From an uncultured Clostridia bacterium (GTDB taxonomy: Bacteria; Bacillota; Clostridia; Lachnospirales; Lachnospiraceae): a DNA stretch of 64,000 nucleotides. The notes below the pieces were generated by a model that worked only from the letters and a program-made list of their open reading frames with translations, made no database searches and was not told the origin of the DNA. Numbering within the stretch: the first letter of the stretch is position 1; the number at the start of each line of letters is the position of its first letter. Location: assembly GCA_947174885.1 (NCBI GenBank), contig CAMWKO010000004.1:1-64000 (forward strand), in the 5' to 3' direction. Shown one piece after another: positions 15,753 to 25,816 of this stretch. Made by a program: the position numbers and the translations under genes.

Positions 15753-17789
15753 ATGAGTTATAGAGATTTATTTATGCAGGAAAATGCGGAAGCGATGGAA
15801 AAGTTTTTACTGGCACAGGATAGAATACGTGATATAGTAAATGAAAAGAGTGTACCGGAAAAATATCAGGATTTTTTTAAAGAGACTGCCGACTTTATTT
15901 TATATCTGTGTAAGATTTTAAAAATATCAGAATTTGACGGTATAAGAAATCTTGAACTGAACGAGTTAGAGGAAATAAATAATAGATTATACAGAGATAT
16001 AAAAATAGAAAATTATGAGAAAAGCTATGGGAATCCGGAGTATATGGACGAGTTTTTCGGAGGTGAATACGGAAAATACCTGTGCTATTTATTTGTAAAA
16101 ATAAGATCCATTATTCCTTATGCCATAACCTACAGGGTTAAAGAAGTAACTATATTTATGGAACTTTTTATTGAGATTTACAACATATTTGAAGACAGGG
16201 AATTATCTGAAAAAGAGATAAAAGATGCCATATACTGGTTTGAAAGTGACTATACAGATGTTTTTTATGAGGATAGCATAAGGGAACAGCTTGATTTGGA
16301 AATGAATTTCTACTATAGGCTTATTACAGAAGTGGATTTAGAGAATATCAGATATTTGTATTTTTATGGAAAATATGTATCAGATAATGAAATAAGGCTT
16401 GCCAAACATATAAATTCTCTTAGCGGGGAAAAGATTTATGATATGGCAGCTACTTTTACGAAAGGCTTTAAGAGAGGCTTTGAACTTGCCAAAAAGGATA
16501 TGCGGATAAAGGACAGGGTAGAGATAAGATATCCTATAGGAATGGAAAGAGTGGTAAAGACAGCCATAGCCCAGTTTAAGAAAATGGGTTTAAAAACAAT
16601 CCTAAGACCGTCTGCGGTTTCTACGACACCTGTAAATAAACAGTATGAATTTGACCATAAGTTTATCAGCGGACTTTTTATGGATAAGGCATATTGTGAC
16701 AGAAAGCTTTCGGTAGCAAAGGTTACTTTTGAAAAGTACAAAAAGGAGGCTTCACTAAAGGCAGGTCCGGCAGTTATAGAAACCTTTGGAGGAAACCCGT
16801 TTACACCTGAAAATAAAAAAAGTACGGTTAAGTTAAATGAAAAACAAAAGAAATTGTCAGCCTCATTTAGCAACCAATATGTTCAGATTTATAATGAATA
16901 TATAAAAGGTGATGAAACGAGCTTTACTATCATAGCGTATCCGACACCTGAGATTGGGGATAATTTTGCGGAAATTTTTGATGAAACCATTCGCATAAAT
17001 AATTTAGATGAAAAATTATATACAAATATTCAGCAAAGAATAATAGATACATTAGATACTGCTGATTTTGTGGTAATTAAGGGACAAAAAGAAAACAAAA
17101 CAGATATGGTAGTGTCACTGTTTGAATTAAAAGACAAAGAGAAGGAAACCTTATTTGAAAATTGTGTAGCAGATGTAAACATTCCGGCAGGTGAGGTATT
17201 TACTTCTCCAAGGTTAAATGGAACAAATGGCACTCTGAATGTCAGCAGGGTATACTTAAATGATTTGGAATACAAGAATCTTACGCTTGAATTTGAAGAC
17301 GGCAAAATCAGGAATTATACCTGTGACAATTATGAACATGAAGATTTAAATAAGAGCTTTATAAAAGAAAATCTTTTAAATAACAGAGAAACACTACCTA
17401 TCGGAGAATTTGCCATAGGTACAAATACAACAGCATATGTAATGGCAAATAAATATGACATTGTTTATAAGCTGCCAATACTTATAGTTGAAAAAATGGG
17501 ACCTCATTTTGCGGTAGGTGATACCTGCTATTCTTTTGAGGAGGACAATATAACCTACAATCCTGACGGAAAGGCTATTATAGCAAGGGAAAATGAAGTG
17601 AGCGCACTTCGTAAAGAAAAGCCGGAGGAGGCATATTTCGGTATTCATACGGATATTACCATTCCTTATGATGAAATAGGAGAAATATCAGCAGTAAGAA
17701 AGGATGGCAGTAAGATTACGATTATTTCAAACGGAAGATTCGTACTTGACGGAACGGAGGAGTTAAATATTCCCTTTGAAAATAATTAA
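15753..17789 (+). CDS. M29-family aminopeptidase with long N-terminal extension
   Basis: The last 330 residues match the M29 (AmpS/AmpT) metallo-aminopeptidase fold, and every metal or catalytic residue of that family can be matched. These are Glu481 in GEVFTSP, Glu552 in IGEFAIGTN, His585 and Tyr593 in GPHFAVGDTCY, and His632 with Asp634 in GIHTDI. Usual family members have about 410 residues; this one has 678, with about 300 extra helical residues at the front of no family I recognise. The enzyme should release N-terminal residues from peptides in the cytosol. It has its own structured leader and stands alone between the pyrE group and the pur operon. Confidence 0.85.
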   Translation: MSYRDLFMQENAEAMEKFLLAQDRIRDIVNEKSVPEKYQDFFKETADFILYLCKILKISEFDGIRNLELNELEEINNRLYRDIKIENYEKSYGNPEYMDEFFGGEYGKYLCYLFVKIRSIIPYAITYRVKEVTIFMELFIEIYNIFEDRELSEKEIKDAIYWFESDYTDVFYEDSIREQLDLEMNFYYRLITEVDLENIRYLYFYGKYVSDNEIRLAKHINSLSGEKIYDMAATFTKGFKRGFELAKKDMRIKDRVEIRYPIGMERVVKTAIAQFKKMGLKTILRPSAVSTTPVNKQYEFDHKFISGLFMDKAYCDRKLSVAKVTFEKYKKEASLKAGPAVIETFGGNPFTPENKKSTVKLNEKQKKLSASFSNQYVQIYNEYIKGDETSFTIIAYPTPEIGDNFAEIFDETIRINNLDEKLYTNIQQRIIDTLDTADFVVIKGQKENKTDMVVSLFELKDKEKETLFENCVADVNIPAGEVFTSPRLNGTNGTLNVSRVYLNDLEYKNLTLEFEDGKIRNYTCDNYEHEDLNKSFIKENLLNNRETLPIGEFAIGTNTTAYVMANKYDIVYKLPILIVEKMGPHFAVGDTCYSFEEDNITYNPDGKAIIARENEVSALRKEKPEEAYFGIHTDITIPYDEIGEISAVRKDGSKITIISNGRFVLDGTEELNIPFENN

Positions 17790-17797
17790 GGTATTCA

Positions 17798-17826
17798 TTG
17801 ACTTGCTTTGTCGGATAAAGTAAAAT
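17798..17826 (+). promoter_or_regulatory. Promoter of the purE operon
   Basis: TTGACT (17798-17803), a 17-base spacer and TAAAAT (17821-17826) precede purE. I see no purine riboswitch in the short leader. Confidence 0.65.
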
Positions 17827-17881
17827 ATATAGTTGTATGAAAAAAACATCTTAATACTAAACATTAAAAGGAGATAAAAAC

Positions 17882-18388
17882 ATGGCTAAAGTTGGTATTA
17901 TTATGGGTAGTGACTCAGATCTTGATATTATGGGAAAGGCAGCAGATATCTTAGATGAATTGGGTATTGATTATGAAATGACTATTATTTCAGCTCACAG
18001 AATGCCTGATATTTTCTATGATTATGCAAACAGTGCAGAAGAAAAAGGAATCAAGGTTATTATTGCAGGAGCAGGCGGCGCTGCACATTTACCAGGTATG
18101 GCAGCAGCAATATTCCCAATGCCGGTAATTGGAGTACCTATTTATACAAAATCACTTGGTGGTGTGGATTCTCTTTATTCAATAGTGCAGATGCCATCAG
18201 GTATTCCGGTAGCTACGGTAGCTATAAACGGTGGCTTAAATGCAGGTCTTCTTGCTGCTAAAATTTTAGCGACAAGCGACAGTGAAATTTTAGAAAAACT
18301 TAAAAAATATAAAGAGGGAATGAAGGATGCAGTAGTTGCAAAGGCCGAAAAACTTGAAAGGGTTGGACACAAAAATTATTCTAAATAG
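17882..18388 (+). CDS. purE: N5-carboxyaminoimidazole ribonucleotide mutase
   Basis: PurE moves the carboxylate of N5-CAIR to carbon to form CAIR in purine synthesis. The 168-residue protein has the substrate loop GSDSDLDIM at the start, SAHRMPD near residue 40 and the AGAGGAAHLPGM loop near residue 63, all typical of class I. AAAGGAG precedes ATG 17882. It opens a purE-purM-purN-purD run. Confidence 0.96.
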   Translation: MAKVGIIMGSDSDLDIMGKAADILDELGIDYEMTIISAHRMPDIFYDYANSAEEKGIKVIIAGAGGAAHLPGMAAAIFPMPVIGVPIYTKSLGGVDSLYSIVQMPSGIPVATVAINGGLNAGLLAAKILATSDSEILEKLKKYKEGMKDAVVAKAEKLERVGHKNYSK

Positions 18389-18430
18389 TTTCGCAAATAC
18401 TATATTTTAGAAATGAAAGGAAACAGAAAA

Positions 18431-19456
18431 ATGGATTACAAGAATGCAGGTGTAGATATTGAAGCCGGATATAAGTCAGTAGAGCTTATGAAAGAACACA
18501 TAAAGAAAACAATGAGACCTGAAGTGTTAGGTGGTATAGGTGGTTTCTCAGGTGCTTTCTCAATGGAAAAATTTAAGGATATGGAGGAGCCGACCTTAGT
18601 TTCAGGTACAGATGGTGTCGGAACAAAGTTAAAACTGGCATTTCTTTTAGATAAACACGATACGGTAGGTATTGACTGTGTAGCTATGTGTGTAAATGAT
18701 ATTGCCTGTGCAGGTGGAGAACCATTATTTTTCCTTGATTATATTGCATGTGGCAAAAATGAGCCGGAAAAGATTGCGACTATCGTAAGCGGTGTAGCAG
18801 AAGGATGTCTGCAGTCAGGTGCGGCACTTATAGGTGGTGAAACTGCAGAAATGCCGGGCTTTTATCCGGTAGATGAGTATGATTTAGCCGGTTTTGCAGT
18901 GGGTGTTGTAGATAAGAAGGATTTAATTACCGGAGAAAACATTAAATCAGGAGACACTCTTATCGGAATTGCTTCAAGCGGTGTACATAGTAATGGTTTT
19001 TCATTAGTCAGAAAAGTCTTTAAGATGACAGAGGAAGCCCTAAATACATATTATGACGCACTTGGAACAACACTTGGAGAAGCATTAATAGTACCAACAA
19101 GGATTTATGTTAATGCATTAAAGTCTGTTAAAGAGGCAGGAGTTACAATTAAAGGATGCAGCCATATTACAGGCGGAGGTTTCTATGAAAATATTCCTAG
19201 AATGTTACCTGAGGGGGTAAGAGCCGTTATTAATAAAAACAGTTATGAAGTACCTGCTATTTTCAAAATGCTTATGAGAGACGGAGATATTACAGAAGAA
19301 ATGATGTACAATACCTTCAATATGGGAGTCGGAATGGTACTTGCAGTTGATGAAAATGACAAAGAAGCTACGCTTAAGGCGCTTGAAGCTGCAGGAGAAA
19401 AAGCGTATGTTTTAGGAAAAGTTGAAGCAGGTGAAAGAGGAGTCACATTATGCTAA
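18431..19456 (+). CDS. purM: Phosphoribosylformylglycinamidine cyclo-ligase (AIR synthetase)
   Basis: PurM closes the imidazole ring of AIR using [16 protein letters not shown] at the N-terminus, [12 protein letters not shown] and [11 protein letters not shown] are family motifs. I start at ATG 18431 because GAAAGGA lies about nine bases upstream; an in-frame ATG at 18413 has that site inside it. The protein is then 341 residues, the normal length. It overlaps purN by seven bases. Confidence 0.96.
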   Translation: MDYKNAGVDIEAGYKSVELMKEHIKKTMRPEVLGGIGGFSGAFSMEKFKDMEEPTLVSGTDGVGTKLKLAFLLDKHDTVGIDCVAMCVNDIACAGGEPLFFLDYIACGKNEPEKIATIVSGVAEGCLQSGAALIGGETAEMPGFYPVDEYDLAGFAVGVVDKKDLITGENIKSGDTLIGIASSGVHSNGFSLVRKVFKMTEEALNTYYDALGTTLGEALIVPTRIYVNALKSVKEAGVTIKGCSHITGGGFYENIPRMLPEGVRAVINKNSYEVPAIFKMLMRDGDITEEMMYNTFNMGVGMVLAVDENDKEATLKALEAAGEKAYVLGKVEAGERGVTLC

Positions 19457-20076
19457 GAACAGGTGTGTTGGTTTCCGGTGGAGGAACTAATCTGCAGGCG
19501 ATTATAGATGGAATTGAAAACGGTAGTATTACCAATACAGAAATAGAGGTAGTTATAAGCAACAATAAAAATGCCTATGCACTGGAAAGGGCCAAAAAGC
19601 ATGCTATTGAAAGCAAATGTGTTTCACCTAAGGATTTTGAAACAAGGGATGAGTTTAATGAAGCTTTAATAGAAGCACTTGACAGCTATAATTTGGATTT
19701 AATTGTTTTGGCAGGCTGTCTGGTAGTTTTACCGGAGGCACTTATCAAAAAATATACAGGAAAGATTATCAATATACATCCATCTCTTATTCCGGCTTTT
19801 TGCGGAACCGGCTATTATGGATTAAAGGTTCACGAAAAGGTATTGGAGAGAGGCGTTAAGGTGACAGGAGCTACGGTTCATTTTGTGGATGAGGGTACGG
19901 ATACAGGTCCTATTATTTTCCAGAAGACTGTTGAAGTGTTACCGGAGGATACTCCAAAGGACTTACAGCTAAGGGTTATGGAACAGGCTGAATGGGTAAT
20001 TATGCCTAAAGCCATAGACTATATAGCTAACGGGAGAGTGGAAATTGTTGATGGTAAGGTTATTATAAAAAACTAA
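19450..20076 (+). CDS. purN: Phosphoribosylglycinamide formyltransferase
   Basis: PurN transfers a formyl group from 10-formyl-tetrahydrofolate to GAR. The 208-residue protein shows the N-terminal [12 protein letters not shown], the catalytic asparagine and histidine in [10 protein letters not shown], and the catalytic aspartate in [11 protein letters not shown]. Its start lies within the end of purM behind GAAAGAGG, implying coupling. Confidence 0.96.
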   Translation: MLRTGVLVSGGGTNLQAIIDGIENGSITNTEIEVVISNNKNAYALERAKKHAIESKCVSPKDFETRDEFNEALIEALDSYNLDLIVLAGCLVVLPEALIKKYTGKIINIHPSLIPAFCGTGYYGLKVHEKVLERGVKVTGATVHFVDEGTDTGPIIFQKTVEVLPEDTPKDLQLRVMEQAEWVIMPKAIDYIANGRVEIVDGKVIIKN

Positions 20077-20224
20077 ATGATAAAGCTTACTGTTTTTATA
20101 GAAAATCAATATATAAAATTTTACTGCAAAATATTTTAATATAAATTATTTATATTGTTTGGTTTATGATTGCAGATATTAATTTAGTGATAATATAAAA
20201 TGTTGCTTATATATGGAGGTTGCC

Positions 20225-21496
20225 ATGAAAGTTTTAATAGTTGGAAGTGGTGGTAGAGAACACGCAATAGCGTGGAAGGTTGCACAAAGTAAAAAGGTGG
20301 ATAAGATTTATTGTGCACCGGGAAATGCAGGTATTAGCGAAGTTGCAGAGTGTGTGGATATAGGTGCCATGGAGTTTGACAGACTGGTGGCATTTGCAAA
20401 GGAAAACAGCATTGATTTAACTATTATCGGAATGGACGACCCGTTAGTGGGTGGTGTTGTAGATGCGTTTGAAGCTGAGGGACTAAGAGTATTCGGACCT
20501 AGAAAAAATGCAGCCATACTCGAAGGTTCAAAGTCATTTTCAAAGGATCTGATGAAGAAGTATAATATTCCTACAGCTGCATACGAAACCTTTAATTCAC
20601 CAAATGAAGCACTTAAATATTTGGAAACATCTAAATATCCAATTGTATTGAAGGCTGATGGTCTTGCACTTGGTAAAGGAGTTCTTATTTGCAATACAAA
20701 GGAAGAGGCCTTTGATGGTGTTAAGGAATTAATGGTGGACAAGCAGTTTGGTGAAGCAGGAAATACTATTGTTATTGAAGAATTTATGACAGGCAGAGAG
20801 GTTTCCGTGCTTTCCTTTGTGGATGGAAATACTATAAAAATTATGACCTCCGCACAGGATCATAAGAGAGCAAAAGATGGGGATATGGGCTTAAATACAG
20901 GTGGTATGGGTACATTTTCACCAAGCCCGTTTTATACAAAAGAGATAGATGAGTTCTGTCACAAGTACATCTATCAGAAGTCTGTAGATGCAATGAAAGC
21001 AGAAGGCAGAGAGTTTAAGGGTATAATATTCTTTGGACTTATGCTCACAAATGAGGGACCAAAGGTATTGGAATATAATGCAAGATTTGGAGACCCTGAA
21101 ACACAGGTTGTGCTTCCAAGAATGAAAAATGACATTGTAGAAGTATTTGAAGCCTGCATTGACGGAACTTTAGACCGGATAGAATTAGAATTTGAGGATA
21201 ATGCAGCAGTATGTGTTGTATTGGCATCGGACGGTTATCCTGTTTCTTATGAGAAGGGCTTTAAAATTTCAGGACTTGAAAAATTTAGGGATAAGGATGG
21301 ATATTATGTATTTCATGCCGGTACTAAGCTGTCAGGTGAAGACGTTCTTACAAATGGTGGCAGAGTATTAGGAGTAGTAGCAAAAGGAGACAATCTGAAA
21401 GAAGCTAGGGTTAATGCTTATGAGGCTACGAAATTAATTGAATTTGAAAACAAATACATGCGTAATGATATAGGAAAGGGATTAGATGAAACGTAA
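20225..21496 (+). CDS. purD: Phosphoribosylamine--glycine ligase
   Basis: PurD joins phosphoribosylamine and glycine using an ATP-grasp domain. The N-terminal GSGGREHAIAW and the GDPETQVVLPRM motif (near residue 290) are diagnostic. ATG 20225 is five bases after GGAGG; an ATG at 20213 would contain that site. The 423-residue length is normal. The last codons overlap the next gene by 11 bases, so a cell-wall enzyme is read from the end of a purine operon. Confidence 0.96.
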   Translation: MKVLIVGSGGREHAIAWKVAQSKKVDKIYCAPGNAGISEVAECVDIGAMEFDRLVAFAKENSIDLTIIGMDDPLVGGVVDAFEAEGLRVFGPRKNAAILEGSKSFSKDLMKKYNIPTAAYETFNSPNEALKYLETSKYPIVLKADGLALGKGVLICNTKEEAFDGVKELMVDKQFGEAGNTIVIEEFMTGREVSVLSFVDGNTIKIMTSAQDHKRAKDGDMGLNTGGMGTFSPSPFYTKEIDEFCHKYIYQKSVDAMKAEGREFKGIIFFGLMLTNEGPKVLEYNARFGDPETQVVLPRMKNDIVEVFEACIDGTLDRIELEFEDNAAVCVVLASDGYPVSYEKGFKISGLEKFRDKDGYYVFHAGTKLSGEDVLTNGGRVLGVVAKGDNLKEARVNAYEATKLIEFENKYMRNDIGKGLDET

Positions 21497-23519
21497 GTTT
21501 TCAAAGAAAAATGCCAGTTACATTTGTTATATAATACTTATATCAATAGTAATTGGCTTTTTTACAAATGATTATAATACAGCATATGCTTATGATGAAA
21601 GAGCAGCAGTCGTAGTGGATATTGCAGAGAATTCTTATTTAAATGTAAGAGCTGATGCAGGAACAGGCTATGACGTGCTGGTAAAGATAAAGAATAATAC
21701 ACAGGTAACTGTTATAGGTGAAAAGTATGCTTCTGACGGAAGTCTATGGTATAAGATACGATACAATGACGGAACAAAGGATATAGAGGGATACTGTTAT
21801 AGCAGTTATATAGAGATAATTTATACTACAGATGTGGATTTTGAGAAATATCTGGACGAGCAGGGTTTTCCGGAAAGCTATAAGCCTGCATTGAGGGTAC
21901 TGCATGAGAAATATCCGAATTGGATATTTAAGGCAGATTTATCTGCTTACAAATGGCAAGAGGTACTAAAGGAGCAGAATGTTATAGGTAGAAGTCTTAT
22001 AGCAAACAGCAGTATCAGCTCATACAAATCTACAGTAGGTGCTGCCTATAACTGGACTAAAGGTACCTGGACAGGATATGATGGTGCAAACTGGGTACAG
22101 GCTTCATCTGAGCTTATAGCATATTGCTTAGATCCTAGAAATTTTCTGGACGAAACATATATCTTCCAGTTTGAATCTCTATCATATCAGAGTTCACTGC
22201 AAAATGAAGCAGGTGTTCAGGCACTTATTAAAAATACCTTTATGGCCAATAGTGCTATTGAAAACGGTCAGACTTATAGCAGTGCTTTAATGGAGGCTGC
22301 CCAAAAGTCGGGGGTAAGTCCATATCACCTTGCCTCCAGCATAATACAGGAGATTGGTTCGACAACTCCTTCGCAGATTATATCAGGAACGTATCCGGGT
22401 TATGCAGGCTTGTATAACTACTATAACTGGGGAGCTTACGTTGCAGATGGGCGTTCAGCCATTGAAAACGGACTTATATATGCAAAGACCGTTTCCAATC
22501 CTGAAAAGTATTTAAGACCGTGGAATACCAGATATAAGTCAATTATAGGTGGAGCGATAAAGCTTGGTGAGGATTATATTAACAGAGGTCAGAATACAGG
22601 ATATTATAAGAAGTTTAATCCTACGAATCCCGGTGTACATCAGTATATGACACATATACTGGCAGCATATCTTGAGGGTGGCAGAGTTTCATCTGCTTAT
22701 ACCCAGGAAATGAAAAATACAATGAGCTTTGTGTTTACAATTCCTGTATATAAAGATATGCCGGCTACGCCGGAATCACGTCCTACAAAGGACGGAAGTC
22801 CAAATAATGCTTTATCTTCACTTACAGTTACAGATGCATCACTTACACCAACCTTTAATCCGGGAAAGCCTGTTGATACAACAAGCTTTACAGTTACCGT
22901 TCCATATGCAACATCGAGTGTAACAGTAAATGCTAAAGCATATGACAGTAAATCGACTATAACCGGAACGGGTGTAAAAAATTTGAAGGTTGGAAGCAAT
23001 AAGGTTGAAGTTAAAGTAAAAGCACAAAACGGAGATATAAGAACTTATACCATTAATATTATAAGACAAGAGGGTTCGGAGACAGACCCTGTATACAATA
23101 TTTCACTTCCACATGATGACAGTCAGAAAATCATAAGAGGTTTATCTGCTAATACAGGTGTAGACACCATAAAAGATAAAATAAAAGTTGAGAATGGTAC
23201 CTTAGAGATAAGAGATGCAAATGGAAATATAAAAACTACAGGTAATGTAGGAACGGGTGATAAAGCAGTCATAAAAAATGTTAACGGTGAGATTATATTA
23301 GAATATACATTTATATTATATGGTGATGTAGACGGGGACGGAGTAATAAATATAAAGGATGCGCTTATTTTAAGAAAACACAATCTGGGAAGTAAACCAT
23401 TGACAGGTGCTTATCTTATAGCAGGAGATGTAGACAGGGGTGGAAACGGTATAGATATAAAGGATGCACTAATACTTAGAAAATATAATTTGGGACAAAG
23501 GACAATTAATCAGAATTAG
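21486..23519 (+). CDS. Secreted SH3b / glucosaminidase / dockerin protein
   Basis: The 677-residue protein has a signal peptide or anchor (residues 12-36), a bacterial SH3 domain (about 38-116) and a peptidoglycan endo-beta-N-acetylglucosaminidase domain. That domain has the likely catalytic Glu289 in SSIIQEIG and the motif YPGYAGLYNYYNWGAY. A cadherin-like beta-sandwich follows (about 440-530). The C-terminus (612-672) is a type I dockerin pair: calcium loops DVDGDGVINIKD and DVDRGGNGIDIKD are each followed by ALILRK(H/Y)NLG. The second loop has one extra residue. The dockerin should bind the cohesin encoded next door, tethering the enzyme to the membrane. The start overlaps purD. Confidence 0.9.
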   Translation: MKRKFSKKNASYICYIILISIVIGFFTNDYNTAYAYDERAAVVVDIAENSYLNVRADAGTGYDVLVKIKNNTQVTVIGEKYASDGSLWYKIRYNDGTKDIEGYCYSSYIEIIYTTDVDFEKYLDEQGFPESYKPALRVLHEKYPNWIFKADLSAYKWQEVLKEQNVIGRSLIANSSISSYKSTVGAAYNWTKGTWTGYDGANWVQASSELIAYCLDPRNFLDETYIFQFESLSYQSSLQNEAGVQALIKNTFMANSAIENGQTYSSALMEAAQKSGVSPYHLASSIIQEIGSTTPSQIISGTYPGYAGLYNYYNWGAYVADGRSAIENGLIYAKTVSNPEKYLRPWNTRYKSIIGGAIKLGEDYINRGQNTGYYKKFNPTNPGVHQYMTHILAAYLEGGRVSSAYTQEMKNTMSFVFTIPVYKDMPATPESRPTKDGSPNNALSSLTVTDASLTPTFNPGKPVDTTSFTVTVPYATSSVTVNAKAYDSKSTITGTGVKNLKVGSNKVEVKVKAQNGDIRTYTINIIRQEGSETDPVYNISLPHDDSQKIIRGLSANTGVDTIKDKIKVENGTLEIRDANGNIKTTGNVGTGDKAVIKNVNGEIILEYTFILYGDVDGDGVINIKDALILRKHNLGSKPLTGAYLIAGDVDRGGNGIDIKDALILRKYNLGQRTINQN

Positions 23520-23574
23520 TGAACAATAGAGACATGTAAAACAGCGTTTTTGAATTACGAAAGGAACATAAGCC

Positions 23575-25782
23575 ATGTCAAATAAACAAAAAAGGATAAT
23601 GTCAAATATAGTACTTGTAGCATGTATTACAATAATAGGGTTAATGATACATAGCATTACAGCTTTAGCTGCCAATGTAAATGGATCAGTAAGTAGTGCA
23701 AATGCAGTAGTAGGAGATAATGTTACTATTGCGGTTACGCTGTCTTCTGATGTGGAAATTTTTGGATTTGATGCTTATGTACAGTATGATTCCAGTAAGC
23801 TGGATTATATCTCAGGCTCCGCAAATGGAGCTGATGTAAGTGGGGGAAATGGAAGAGTAAGAATATATAATGATGATACTCCTACAAAAAACATTACTAT
23901 TAATCTGACCTTTAAGGTAAAGGAAGCAGGAAATCACAGTATATATTTAACAGCAGACAGTGTGTTTTATGATGATAATATAGATAATATGCAGTTGCAG
24001 GCATCTACAGGTACAATTGCCGCTACAAATGTTGCACCGACATCAAATGACAGTACACTTAAGGATTTGACGGTTTATATTGAAAATGTAGATGGAAGTA
24101 CAAATAACGGTTGGTATTGGCCTGCTTTTAATAAGGATACATTAGAGTATTATTTAAATGTGGAAAATAATGCAAAAAAGCTTGCAATTACAGCTACAGC
24201 TAATGATTCAAAAGCAACGGTAAGTTTATCAGATACAAATCTTGCAGTTGGAAGTAATACTGTTACAATTACAGTCAGAGCAGAGGATGGAAGCACAAGA
24301 ACTTATAAGATAATAGTAAATAAAGCTGATAAGCCGGAGGAAACAACTGCTGAAAATCCAGGTGAAAATGAGAAACCTACAACTCCAGCAGTTAATAATA
24401 CGGTTAATATTGGAGATAAAACATATACTATTACTAACTACAATGAAGAAATGACTATCCCTGAAGGATATGAAATAATAGATTATGATTTTGCCGGAAT
24501 ACAGATAAAGGCACTTAAAGGTCTGGGAACGGATATAATATTAATTGCTCTGTCAGATTCTGATGATAAAATAGAAAATTTTGTATACAATGAAACAACA
24601 AAGGAATTTTATAAATTTATTACAGTGAATGTTAAATCGGCACAGTATGTGATATTAGATATGCCTGCAGAGCTTGGTGATATAGTTATTCCTGAAAGCT
24701 ACAAGCTGCAAACTATAGATTATGCAGGCAGTATTATTGATGCATATATAAGCAGTGATAATAATGTATATATTATTTATGCAATGAACTGGAATGGTGA
24801 AAAGAGCTTGTATTATCTTGATATAAATGATAATACAATTATAAAATATTTTGAAGCTTCGGGAAGTGTCAGTGTAATTGCACCTGTAGAGAATAATTCC
24901 GATGAGGTAAATAAACTTAGAACTCAAAATAGGATTATTATGATAGCAGCCATTACTATAGGTCTTATAATGCTTGGTATTATATTATCGATTATGCTTA
25001 CAAAGAGAAATAATAATGAAAACGAAGAAGCGGATGATGAAGAAATAAATAATGAAAATGGTGAAGAAGTATATGGTGGGGAAATAAATGATGAAAATGG
25101 TGAAGAAGTATATGGTGAGGAAATAAATGATAAAAATGGTGAAGAAATATATGGTAAGAGAATAAATGATGAAGATGTTACTGAAGCATATAATGAAGAT
25201 AATGATGCGGAAGAAGAGGAGAATATAGAAGATAACGAGAATGACAAATATGAAGATGTAAATAGGGAGATTTCAGAAACTTCTGCTGAAGCGGAAAATG
25301 AAAATACAGAGACAGAAGAAGCCGCAAAGGAAAATATAGATAGCACTGAAGATTACGATAGCAATACGGAATTAGTAAATGACAGCCTTGAGAAGAAAAA
25401 TGAGGAGATACTAGAGGTATTGGAGGAAGTGTTAGAAGAAATTTCAGAAGTATCTGTAAATAAAACAGAAGAAGTGAGTCAGAAATTGCCTGTAAGTGAT
25501 GTAGAAGAACAAGTTTCAGAGGTAGCTGTAGATACAGCAGAGGAAGAAATTCCGGAAGATTTAAACGACTCAGAAACAACAGATAAAGAAGAAAAAGGAG
25601 ATGAGATATCATCAGAAAAAGAAGCAGAGGAAGAAATTCATAATGCAGATACTGAAAGTGATACAGATACAAAAATAAATGTTCAGGAATTATTAGAGGA
25701 TGATTCAAAGTCATTAAATGACGAAGAATTGGAAATGGTTTTAGATGAATTATTAGATAATATTTTAGATGGAGATAAATAG
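23575..25782 (+). CDS. Cohesin-domain membrane protein with long acidic tail
   Basis: Residues 1-33 are a signal peptide. Residues 34-150 form a cohesin domain (VGDNVTIAVTL, FDAYVQYDSSKL, INLTFKVKEAG). A cadherin-like domain (160-250), a Pro/Thr/Glu linker and a further extracellular segment (280-440) follow. Residues 453-476 are a membrane helix followed by KRNN, so the last 259 residues should be cytoplasmic. That tail is very acidic and opens with 13-residue tandem repeats around EINDENGEEVYGG (489-540). I infer a single-cohesin scaffold that holds the dockerin enzyme upstream. ATG 23575 has AAAGGA about 12 bases upstream. Confidence 0.87.
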   Translation: MSNKQKRIMSNIVLVACITIIGLMIHSITALAANVNGSVSSANAVVGDNVTIAVTLSSDVEIFGFDAYVQYDSSKLDYISGSANGADVSGGNGRVRIYNDDTPTKNITINLTFKVKEAGNHSIYLTADSVFYDDNIDNMQLQASTGTIAATNVAPTSNDSTLKDLTVYIENVDGSTNNGWYWPAFNKDTLEYYLNVENNAKKLAITATANDSKATVSLSDTNLAVGSNTVTITVRAEDGSTRTYKIIVNKADKPEETTAENPGENEKPTTPAVNNTVNIGDKTYTITNYNEEMTIPEGYEIIDYDFAGIQIKALKGLGTDIILIALSDSDDKIENFVYNETTKEFYKFITVNVKSAQYVILDMPAELGDIVIPESYKLQTIDYAGSIIDAYISSDNNVYIIYAMNWNGEKSLYYLDINDNTIIKYFEASGSVSVIAPVENNSDEVNKLRTQNRIIMIAAITIGLIMLGIILSIMLTKRNNNENEEADDEEINNENGEEVYGGEINDENGEEVYGEEINDKNGEEIYGKRINDEDVTEAYNEDNDAEEEENIEDNENDKYEDVNREISETSAEAENENTETEEAAKENIDSTEDYDSNTELVNDSLEKKNEEILEVLEEVLEEISEVSVNKTEEVSQKLPVSDVEEQVSEVAVDTAEEEIPEDLNDSETTDKEEKGDEISSEKEAEEEIHNADTESDTDTKINVQELLEDDSKSLNDEELEMVLDELLDNILDGDK

Positions 25783-25816
25783 ATAGGCGGGTAAAACCCA
25801 TAGGAGGCATATAATT

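Noticed and set aside
17827..17881. Search for a purine riboswitch before purE
   Set aside because: The leader is only about 50 bases long and lacks the conserved junction sequences.
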